From the IMG/VR virus record IMGVR_UViG_3300031825_000366, positions 1-46,093 of that record: a DNA stretch of 46,093 bases, one strand, 5' to 3'. This DNA is from a virus. The translations under genes and the position numbers were made by a program. Positions 40,423 to 46,093 of this stretch are shown here, piece after piece. The notes beneath the pieces are model-generated. The model was not told the origin of the DNA. It made no database searches and was given only the letters and a program-made list of their open reading frames with translations. Each line of letters opens with the position of its first letter. The stretch's first letter is position 1.

Positions 40423-41300
40423 CCAAGATGCTCCTCCCCAATGCACCTACATCGCGGGTCTTCGGTCCCTACGAGGAGACCCCCGGCCTCGGGGCCGGCA
40501 CCGTCCTGCTTTTCGATCCGGCGTTGCAAGCCGGATCATTCTCGGGAGTTCCAGGGGACAACGTGTCGATCCCCAATATCGCGGCGGCCAATGCGGCGGC
40601 GATCGTCGGGCAGTCGGCCAGCGTGCTTAATTTCACGCACAACATCGTGCGTGAAAATAGCAATACACTCATGATCGAGCGCACGGCCAAGGGTGGCCTG
40701 CACGGTATCGCATCGCAGGTCGCGCAGACCACATCGAGCAATTACGCCAGACTGCAAGTCCCTTTTTACATCCGCCAATACTTGGCGGGTCTCGTCCCTG
40801 GTAACGTCGGGTGGCCGTACTTCTGCGCGGCCATCAAGATCACCCGCGCTCAGATCGGCTCTCCACCTCTTGGTATGATTTTCGTCGGCTCGAATACCTC
40901 GGTTAATGCCTACCTGATGCGGTCGGTCAACGGCGCGATCCAGGGGGCGGAGACGACCGGGCAGAATTCGGTGACGAAATCTGGCGTGATCCTCTCGTCT
41001 ACCGCTCCGACCGCGTGGACGGGCTCCAAGTCTGCAAGCTTTATCGCTGAGCTGCGGTACGCCGGGGCTGATGCATACCAGTCATCTGCCTTCATCAACA
41101 AAGGTGCATCAAGCATCCTCTACTACTTCAAGGCCGAAAACCTGATGCTGTCGCATCGAGCGCATTTTGGCGCGGGCGGCACTGCCCGCGAGGAGTACGC
41201 CGCGGCCTGGGCGCTGGACAAAACCCGTCTCATCAACCGCTTTGCAGAGGGCGGCGTCTGGTACGGCGACACATACACCGCCCCATCGGCGCTGCCGTAG
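40419..41300 (+). CDS. Second putative fibre or receptor-binding protein
   Basis: 293 residues, beta-rich, with LGAGTVLLFDPALQAGSFSG, SASVLNFTHNIVREN, and YAGADAYQSSAFINKGASSI. It starts in the stop of the SGNH fibre (ATGA). No enzymatic motif is seen. Its position implies a role as accessory receptor-binding protein. Confidence 0.65.
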   Translation: MTKMLLPNAPTSRVFGPYEETPGLGAGTVLLFDPALQAGSFSGVPGDNVSIPNIAAANAAAIVGQSASVLNFTHNIVRENSNTLMIERTAKGGLHGIASQVAQTTSSNYARLQVPFYIRQYLAGLVPGNVGWPYFCAAIKITRAQIGSPPLGMIFVGSNTSVNAYLMRSVNGAIQGAETTGQNSVTKSGVILSSTAPTAWTGSKSASFIAELRYAGADAYQSSAFINKGASSILYYFKAENLMLSHRAHFGAGGTAREEYAAAWALDKTRLINRFAEGGVWYGDTYTAPSALP

Positions 41301-41400
41301 CGGTGACCGCCGCTCTCTAGCCCAACCACCCCCTGACCCGCTCTCGCCGTCCCTGCACCAGCCGGGGCGCGCCGACGTGCGTCAAAACGAAGGACATCCC

Positions 41401-42669
41401 ATGGCCCGGATCATCGACTTTGTCCGTGCGGTCGCGCCGAAGGCGAAGGCACCATACCTCGATGCGTTCGACAAGTTCGGCGACGACTTGTTCGCTCAGT
41501 TCGAGCTGAGCGCTCCGAACCGGGTGGCGCACTTCCTAGCCCGTTGCTTGTCGGAGACGGGCGACTTCACCACGCTGGTGGAGAGCGCGGCCTACACCCG
41601 CAAGAACCTATCCGACCAGTGGGATAAGGGGAACTGGCACAAGCCATTCGGCGGGAACAAGGCCGCGCTGCTGGCGCTCGCCGGCAAGGGCGAGCAGCTC
41701 TTCAACATCGTCTACGGCAACCGGATGGGCAACGGGCCGCCCGAGAGCGGCGATGGCTTTCGCTACCGCGGCCGCGGCCCGCTCCAGACCACCGGCAAGT
41801 CCGCCTATCGCAAGTATGGGAAACGGATGGGCGTCGACCTGGTCGCGAGCCCGGACCTGATCCTCGATCCCCGCTACATCCTGCTGCCCTCGCTCTACGA
41901 GTGGCAGGACGGCAACCTGAACGCCTATGCCGACAAGGACGATGCGCTCTCCATCGCCCGCGTCATCAACGTCGGCAACGCCAACACCAGCCAGATCCCG
42001 AACGGCTATGAGGACCAGAAGGCGGCGCTGCGCCGGGTGAAGGCGGCCATCGCGCGGCTCGGGTGGGCGCCGGGGGCAGGGTCCGAACCGATGCCCGCTG
42101 CTGTTTCCACTCCGGACGCCCCGGCCCCTGCCGGCGACATCGATCCGGACGACGGACTCTCCAAGGGCGAGGTGCTCGCCCTGCAACAGCGCCTGCGCGA
42201 CCTGGGCTATGCCGAGGTCGGCCGGCCGGACGGCCTGCTGGGGCCGCGCACCGCGGCGGCGCTCTCGGCATTCCAGAGCACCGTGGGCCTCCCCATCACG
42301 GGCGAACTCGACAAGACCACTGCCGCGGCGCTGGCCACGTCCGGGCCTCGCCCTATCTCTGATAAGCGCGCCGGCACCACCGCCAGCGATCTGCGCAAGG
42401 CCGGAGATGGCGTCGCCAAGGCGTCCTGGTGGTCCAAGGTGTGGGCGTGGATCGTCGGGGCTCCGGCGTTGGCCGTGGGCGTGGTGCAGCAGACAGGGGA
42501 TGCGGCGGACAAGCTCGGGCCGGTCAAGATGTTCCTTGGCGACGTGCCAGGATGGGCGTGGTGCGCGGCCGTGGTGGGCGTCGCGGGCGCCCTCTACGTG
42601 CTCGCCCAGCGGGCGGAGAGCGCGGCTGTCGCCGACGTGCGCAGCGGGCGCGACGCGGGGCCGGCATAG
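41401..42669 (+). CDS. GH19 endolysin with PG-binding domain and C-terminal membrane helix
   Basis: 422 residues. GH19 chitinase-like muramidase domain (1-220): catalytic Glu52 (CLSETGDF) and Glu61, and YRGRGPLQTTGKSAYRKYG. A PG_binding_1 domain (about 252-318; EVLALQQRLRDLGYAEVG, LSAFQSTVGLPITGELDKTT) follows. The C-terminus has hydrophobic segments (WAWIVGAPALAVGVV and WCAAVVGVAGALYVLAQRAE). The terminal membrane anchor is unusual for GH19 endolysins and may hold the enzyme at the inner membrane until release. Confidence 0.93.
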   Translation: MARIIDFVRAVAPKAKAPYLDAFDKFGDDLFAQFELSAPNRVAHFLARCLSETGDFTTLVESAAYTRKNLSDQWDKGNWHKPFGGNKAALLALAGKGEQLFNIVYGNRMGNGPPESGDGFRYRGRGPLQTTGKSAYRKYGKRMGVDLVASPDLILDPRYILLPSLYEWQDGNLNAYADKDDALSIARVINVGNANTSQIPNGYEDQKAALRRVKAAIARLGWAPGAGSEPMPAAVSTPDAPAPAGDIDPDDGLSKGEVLALQQRLRDLGYAEVGRPDGLLGPRTAAALSAFQSTVGLPITGELDKTTAAALATSGPRPISDKRAGTTASDLRKAGDGVAKASWWSKVWAWIVGAPALAVGVVQQTGDAADKLGPVKMFLGDVPGWAWCAAVVGVAGALYVLAQRAESAAVADVRSGRDAGPA

Positions 42670-42718
42670 GCAATCCGTGCCGGCGGTCCCCCGGCAAATT
42701 CCACATCGGAGAAATGCA

Positions 42719-42913
42719 ATGACCACAAACATCGTCGTGAAGGCCAACCACGGCTGGCCCGTGAAGGTCACTCGGCTCGATCCCAAGACCGGCAAGGTGT
42801 TGGAGGTCTACCCGCCCGAGGTGGTGGAGGCAAACACCGAGCGCACGATCTGCTGCCACAGTGGCGCGGACCTCCTCGTTCACGAGGTGCAGCCGGACGA
42901 GGCGAAGGAGTGA
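42719..42913 (+). CDS. Hypothetical 64-residue protein
   Basis: ATG 42719 follows ATCGGAGAA. Beta-rich: IVVKANHGWPVKVTRLDPKT and GKVLEVYPPEVVEANTERTI, ending acidic. Similar small proteins occur next to phage lysis genes; function unknown. 4-nt overlap with the next gene. Confidence 0.65.
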   Translation: MTTNIVVKANHGWPVKVTRLDPKTGKVLEVYPPEVVEANTERTICCHSGADLLVHEVQPDEAKE

Positions 42914-43302
42914 CCGCGCTCCTTACTCTCCTCTCCGGGGGCTGGGCTTCGGCCCTCGCCCTCGGCTGGCTCATGCCGGTCGGCGCGGCGGCGATCTCTT
43001 TCATCGCCACCAAGCTCTGCGGCGGCGACTGGTGGCTGGCCCTCGTGCTCGCCGCCGGCGCCGCCGGGTTCGTCTTCATCTGGGCTCGGTTCGGCCTGCG
43101 GGTCGCGCTCGCCGAGGCCGCCGCGGTCGCTGCCTATGTCCTCTTCTATCTCGGGCAGCGCCGGGGCGCCGCCACCCAAGCTGCCAAGGAGAAAGCCGAT
43201 GCCGACCGCCGTGCGACCGCGCGTGAGCGCATCCAAGAGGATGTGCGCAGCGCTCCTGATGCTGAGCTTCGTCGCCGTGCCTCTCGCTGGGTGCGTGACT
43301 GA
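42910..43302 (+). CDS. Holin/i-spanin-like membrane protein
   Basis: 130 residues from GTG 42910. Three hydrophobic helices (about 4-35, 42-58, 64-82) are followed by a charged helix (AATQAAKEKADADRRATARE). This topology combines holin-like membrane segments with an i-spanin-like helical domain. A lipoprotein gene is nested out of frame in its 3' half, as Rz1 is in Rz. Confidence 0.68.
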   Translation: MTALLTLLSGGWASALALGWLMPVGAAAISFIATKLCGGDWWLALVLAAGAAGFVFIWARFGLRVALAEAAAVAAYVLFYLGQRRGAATQAAKEKADADRRATARERIQEDVRSAPDAELRRRASRWVRD

Positions 43303-43486
43303 CGGCAAGGGCACGGCGCCGGCCTCCGAATGCCGTGGGCGGGCTCCGATCCTCCTGACAGCCGATCAGGTGGCGACGCTGCCGGCGGCGCAGCTCCGGC
43401 CCATCGTCGCCCACAACGAGACGATCGAGCGCGAGTGTGGCGTCAAGGCGCCGAACCCATTTAGCAAGGCGAAGGGAAAACGCTGA
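43241..43486 (+). CDS. Putative o-spanin lipoprotein nested in the previous gene
   Basis: 81 residues from ATG 43241 (AAGAGG upstream), or a longer product from ATG 43199. A signal peptide with lipobox (CAALLMLSFVAVPLAGC) would anchor it to the outer membrane. The mature part contains ILLTADQVATLPAAQLRPIV and two further Cys. It starts inside the 42910-43302 gene in another frame. One base is shared with the next gene. Confidence 0.72.
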   Translation: MCAALLMLSFVAVPLAGCVTDGKGTAPASECRGRAPILLTADQVATLPAAQLRPIVAHNETIERECGVKAPNPFSKAKGKR

Positions 43487-44127
43487 TGGCCGGCGCGCCG
43501 CGTGAGCCAAACATCGGGACCGTCGAACAGCGGGTCTACACGCTTGAGCAGGGGTTCCGCGATGTGCGCGCGGATATCGCCGCCCAGAAGGCCGAATTCT
43601 CCCAGCAGATCATCGGCGTCAAGGCCGAATTTTCTCACCAGTTGGCGGGCATGGCGCAGTCGCTCCAGGCTTCCCTTGGGAGCTTATCGGCGAAGCTGGA
43701 TGAGCGCTCGCGGCCTCAGTGGCAACTCTATGTCACGTTCGCCGGCTTCCTGCTGACCTTCACCACGGTCGTCGGGACACTGGCCTATTGGCCGATCCGA
43801 GACGACACAAACGAGCTGAAGGTTGCAGTTCGGCGTTTCGAGGACCGGGCCGTGACGCGGTCGGAATTGACCGACAGGCGTGCTGTCCTGGAGGACCGCA
43901 TCAAGCGCATAGAGGCCGACATCCAGGCTGTGGAAGCCGGCATCGTGCCGCGAGGCGAGCACCAGGAGAAGTGGCGCGGCATCGATCAGGGCATCAGCAA
44001 TCTCCAGCGCCAGATTGACGACCTGAAGAAGCAGTTCGGCGAGACGTTCAGCTTGCGGGACGCGCTGTTGCAGATGCAGCGCCGAATCGATGCTCTCGAG
44101 GCCGAGAGAAGGATGGGCGCACGATGA
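43486..44127 (+). CDS. Membrane-spanning coiled-coil protein
   Basis: 213 residues: a coiled coil (10-75), one transmembrane helix (about 80-102; LYVTFAGFLLTFTTVVGTLA), and a second coiled coil (about 115-210; RIKRIEADIQAVEAGIV, LQRQIDDLKKQFGE). Topology like i-spanins or superinfection-exclusion proteins; exact role unknown. Overlaps the next gene by 4 nt. Confidence 0.7.
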   Translation: MAGAPREPNIGTVEQRVYTLEQGFRDVRADIAAQKAEFSQQIIGVKAEFSHQLAGMAQSLQASLGSLSAKLDERSRPQWQLYVTFAGFLLTFTTVVGTLAYWPIRDDTNELKVAVRRFEDRAVTRSELTDRRAVLEDRIKRIEADIQAVEAGIVPRGEHQEKWRGIDQGISNLQRQIDDLKKQFGETFSLRDALLQMQRRIDALEAERRMGAR

Positions 44128-44357
44128 CCCGCCTCTCGATCGATTGGGACGATGACGGCGCCTATGCCGTCATCAACCGGCCGGGGCAGGAAGCGGAGCG
44201 GGTCCCGCTCACGCATCGCGATGCCGTCCGGCTCATGAGCGAGGCGGCCGAGGTGGTGCTGGTGGAGGAGGGGAGGCGGGCCGCAAGGTATAATCCATCC
44301 GGATCAGATTATACCGAAGGCGAAGCGCCGCACTTCATCGGGGCGCTGGGGGAGTGA
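44124..44357 (+). CDS. Hypothetical 77-residue protein
   Basis: MTRLSIDWDDDGAYAVINRP, then HRDAVRLMSEAAEVVLVEEG. Acidic and soluble, last gene of the rightward late operon. Its end overlaps the convergent minus-strand gene by 23 bp. Confidence 0.62.
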   Translation: MTRLSIDWDDDGAYAVINRPGQEAERVPLTHRDAVRLMSEAAEVVLVEEGRRAARYNPSGSDYTEGEAPHFIGALGE

Positions 44358-44619
44358 TCCCCTCCCATGGCGTCGGCTTCGGCCCGTCACCCCTGAGGCT
44401 CGTTTCGCCCTGCCACGTCCATCTGGCGCCGGCCTCTTCAGCCGACAGGCCCGCCCCGCAGCGCTTGCAGCGGAACCGCATCGCCCGCAGCGGACGCGCA
44501 GGCAGGAACCGGAACGGGAATTCCGTGGTGCCGCCGCAGTGTGTCGCCCGAACCCGCACATAGCCGGAGGCCTGGGCAATCGAGGGGGTGGCGTCGAGAG
44601 GGTCCATGGGGGCGAGCAT
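44335..44619 (-). CDS. Zinc-ribbon-like small protein
   Basis: 94 residues. YVRVRATHCGGTTEFPFRFL and RAMRFRCKRCGAGLSAEEAG suggest one zinc site with two cysteine pairs or His-Cys. It is the last gene of the five-gene leftward operon. Function unknown. Confidence 0.65.
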   Translation of the reverse strand: MLAPMDPLDATPSIAQASGYVRVRATHCGGTTEFPFRFLPARPLRAMRFRCKRCGAGLSAEEAGARWTWQGETSLRGDGPKPTPWEGITPPAPR

Positions 44620-44647
44620 ATAGAGGAACGGATCGGGAACAAGGTTC

Positions 44648-44860
44648 CTATTCGTCGATGTCCGGAGCGTTCCTCTCCCGAGGCTCCTGCGTCCAGTCCC
44701 CTTGTGCGAACACCACCACGTCGTCAGGGTGCATGTCCCGCCGGGCGCGGTGATCGAGCCAGCGGTGGATGAAGCCCGGGCGGCCCCATACCCTCACGGC
44801 GGACCAATACTCGTCGCCACGGAAGCCGACGAAGTGGACGGCGTCATTCGTCGGCTGCAT
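44648..44860 (-). CDS. Hypothetical 70-residue protein
   Basis: FVGFRGDEYWSAVRVWGRPG and FIHRWLDHRARRDMHPDDVV show a compact basic protein rich in Trp. It overlaps the upstream gene by 17 nt. No family recognised. Confidence 0.65.
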   Translation of the reverse strand: MQPTNDAVHFVGFRGDEYWSAVRVWGRPGFIHRWLDHRARRDMHPDDVVVFAQGDWTQEPRERNAPDIDE

Positions 44861-45158
44861 CTTTCGGTCGCTCGTGGCAGTATATGCGGATCACGTCCGC
44901 GAACGGCAGGTCGCTCTCGCCCGGACCGGCCCGGTTGACCGCAATCAGGTCTTCGGCGCTCGTCGGGTTGATAGAACTGGTGCCGTGATGCAAGGCGCGC
45001 CCTAGGCGCTCGGGAAGATCCTCCGCCCCCTCAGTGCCGTACCGCTCCCGGTAATAGGCTTCGAACTCCTCGCGCCGCATCCCGTAGGTGGTGGGAGCGT
45101 CAACGACGGTGGACCACTCGAAGAAATAGCCGTCATGGTGCACGATGAACTTCGGCAT
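44844..45158 (-). CDS. Hypothetical 104-residue protein
   Basis: FIVHHDGYFFEWSTVVDAPT, TYGMRREEFEAYYRERYGTE. ATG 45158, with GTG 45161 as alternative; the start overlaps the previous stop. No function recognised. Confidence 0.68.
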   Translation of the reverse strand: MPKFIVHHDGYFFEWSTVVDAPTTYGMRREEFEAYYRERYGTEGAEDLPERLGRALHHGTSSINPTSAEDLIAVNRAGPGESDLPFADVIRIYCHERPKDAADE

Positions 45159-45367
45159 CACCCCTCTCCCTCATGCTCAGCAAGAGCGCGGCGGCCGGCG
45201 TCGGTAAGATGCGCGATGCCGGGAAACCGCTCTTCCACGAAGTTCTGCCGCTGGAGCACGGCCCAAGTGCCCTTGTGGAACCATCGGGGTTTTGGCTCTC
45301 CGCCCGGCCAATCGCGCCTACGGATCATCTTGAGAGCCGACACCTGCGCCTTCGTCAGCTTCCCCAT
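45158..45367 (-). CDS. Winged-helix-like small protein
   Basis: 69 residues from ATG 45367 behind AGGAGG. GKLTKAQVSALKMIRRRDWP, and FPGIAHLTDAGRRALAEHE end like the wing of MarR-type or phage HTH proteins (AHLTDAGRRAL). Probably DNA-binding. Confidence 0.7.
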   Translation of the reverse strand: MGKLTKAQVSALKMIRRRDWPGGEPKPRWFHKGTWAVLQRQNFVEERFPGIAHLTDAGRRALAEHEGEG

Positions 45368-45377
45368 CACGTCCTCC

Positions 45378-45632
45378 TCAGTCCTTGGCCTTCAACATCA
45401 TCCGCTCCATCGGCGACAGGACGAGCCCGCGCTTGCGGTAGCCAAACCTGCCGAGATATTCTCTTCGCGCCTGTAGCCACATCTTGTAGGGGAGGTGGCT
45501 GCGCGGCCCGAACGGGTAGGCGGCATCAATCGCCTTGGTCCGCTCCTCTAAGCTCACTTCCGGTGGCAGCGTTGCGTCCACCTCGGAGATGGCGCGTTTG
45601 GCAGCTATGGCCCAGTGGCTGACCTCTCCCAT
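45378..45632 (-). CDS. Hypothetical 84-residue protein, first of the leftward end operon
   Basis: ATG 45632 follows GAGGAGG. Helical: SHWAIAAKRAISEVDATLPP, VSLEERTKAIDAAYPFGPRS, then LPYKMWLQARREYLGRFGYR. Proteins with this YPFG...YKMW pattern are common small phage proteins of unknown role. Confidence 0.7.
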   Translation of the reverse strand: MGEVSHWAIAAKRAISEVDATLPPEVSLEERTKAIDAAYPFGPRSHLPYKMWLQARREYLGRFGYRKRGLVLSPMERMMLKAKD

Positions 45633-45676
45633 CCTCACCTCCTCACGCTTCCAGCTTCTTGCCGGAGCTGCGAGAT

Positions 45677-45735
45677 CGTTTTACAAAACGCTCGCAACTC
45701 ATTGATTCGACATCGGCCAAAATCATACGTTTTAC
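45677..45735. repeat. CGTTTTAC repeats beside the attachment site
   Basis: CGTTTTAC occurs at 45677-45684 and 45728-45735; the first copy is part of the palindrome CGTTTTACAAAACG (45677-45690) flanked by GCGAG/CTCGC. They lie 30-90 bp from the tRNA-Gln fragment, where arm-type integrase or excisionase sites would be. The region is AT-rich and noncoding. Confidence 0.5.
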
Positions 45736-45765
45736 TTGTAAGTGTTTGAAATTTCGTCAGGCTGA

Positions 45766-45814
45766 TCGGACTCTGACTCCGTTAATCCTGGTTCGAATCC
45801 AGGTCCCCCAGCCA
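45766..45814 (+). other. 3' half of tRNA-Gln (CUG): phage attachment site (attR-like)
   Basis: The sequence from TCGGACTCTGACTCCG (anticodon arm, anticodon CTG) through CCTGGTTCGAATCCAGG (T arm) to the 3' acceptor strand and CCA is a perfect 3' tRNA half. No D arm or 5' acceptor lies upstream; that sequence is AT-rich phage DNA. Such a half tRNA is what remains at the distal end of a prophage integrated into a tRNA gene. The intact tRNA would be beyond the left window edge. Confidence 0.85.
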
Positions 45815-46093
45815 TTCAATGCCTCGCTCGGCGATGGTGGCTGGCTGTTCCTGCTGGTGAATCCGGATGGCCGTCGCTATTGGCGGATGTCCTACCGTTT
45901 TGCGGAAAAGCAGAAAACGCTCTCGCTTGGCGTGTACCCCGCTGTCACGCTTGCTGAGGCGCGGAAGCGACGCGATGAAATCAAGGAGCAACTCGCGAAC
46001 GGCGTGGATCCAAGCGTGGAGCGCCGAGCGAGCAAGGCCGCCGCTGCTCTGGGCACAGATCCGACGTTCGAGGTGATCGCCAGGGAGTGGCAT
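45815..46093 (+). pseudogene. Integrase fragment (DUF4102 arm-binding domain), N-terminus missing
   Basis: From 45818 the frame reads NASLGDGGWLFLLVNPDGRR, then LSLGVYPAVTLAEARKRRDE and DPSVERR, DPTFEVIAREWH, and leaves the window. This is the arm-type DNA-binding domain of P4-like tyrosine integrases, but the usual first ~20-25 residues are replaced by the tRNA fragment and no ATG precedes it in frame. It is probably the remnant of an older element at the same tRNA, not this phage's own integrase. Confidence 0.8.

Noticed and set aside
45746-45817. TTG start giving the integrase fragment a complete N-terminus
   Set aside because: The added residues are translated tRNA sequence and do not resemble the conserved integrase start.
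45782-46093. Minus-strand frame ending DLDSNQD
   Set aside because: Typical false translation of an antisense tRNA; the plus strand carries the tRNA half and integrase fragment.

Overview
The window is almost entirely one temperate tailed phage (prophage) in a high-GC alphaproteobacterium, most likely a Hyphomicrobiales relative (Xanthobacteraceae-like). This is inferred from a GapR-family (DUF2312) gene, a P27/HK97-type head module and a gene-transfer-agent-like tail chaperone. Head, neck, tape measure and host-specificity protein J indicate a siphovirus. The right end of the phage is visible: the 3' half of a tRNA-Gln(CUG) at 45766-45814 looks like an attachment site, and an integrase fragment without its N-terminus follows it and leaves the window. 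The left end, with the phage's own integrase, lies outside.

Layout. 1-1377 (-): leftward early operon ending in a protein with 31 perfect tetrapeptide repeats that runs off the window. 1404-3288: lambda-like switch with five copies of a 14-bp operator (ATRCGYNNRCGYAT), two at a leftward promoter and three between a self-cleaving repressor (-) and a Cro-like gene (+). An HEPN-like gene sits downstream of the repressor and should be expressed in the lysogen. 3285-11827: early genes (RNA ligase, HTH proteins, Rha/KilAC antirepressor, GapR, RusA, stand-alone DnaA domain IV, DNA methyltransferase, PD-(D/E)XK-like nuclease, replication proteins). 11947-12126: two tRNA-Ser genes (GCU, CGA). 12508-13124 (-): hicAB. 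13188-17977: HNH, terminases, protease-capsid fusion. 18357-23672: eight-gene sugar/methyl-transfer cassette between capsid and portal. 23686-28825: portal, collagen-like protein, connectors, tail tube, chaperones. 28822-31187: an insertion in the tail operon with a membrane-anchored protein and a P22 immI-like module (two Arc-type repressors around a 13-bp inverted repeat, a KilA-N antirepressor and a terminator). 31201-41300: tape measure, tail tip, J, fibres including an SGNH hydrolase. 41401-44357: lysis genes. 44335-45632 (-): operon of five small unknown genes.

The parts suggest a phage with two separate immunity circuits, tRNA repair capacity (RNA ligase plus tRNAs), several cargo genes on the minus strand, and heavy investment in glycan chemistry (transferase cassette, CBM-like inserts, esterase-like fibre). 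Two genes of the glycan cassette have no ATG, GTG or TTG start where their reading frames demand one.
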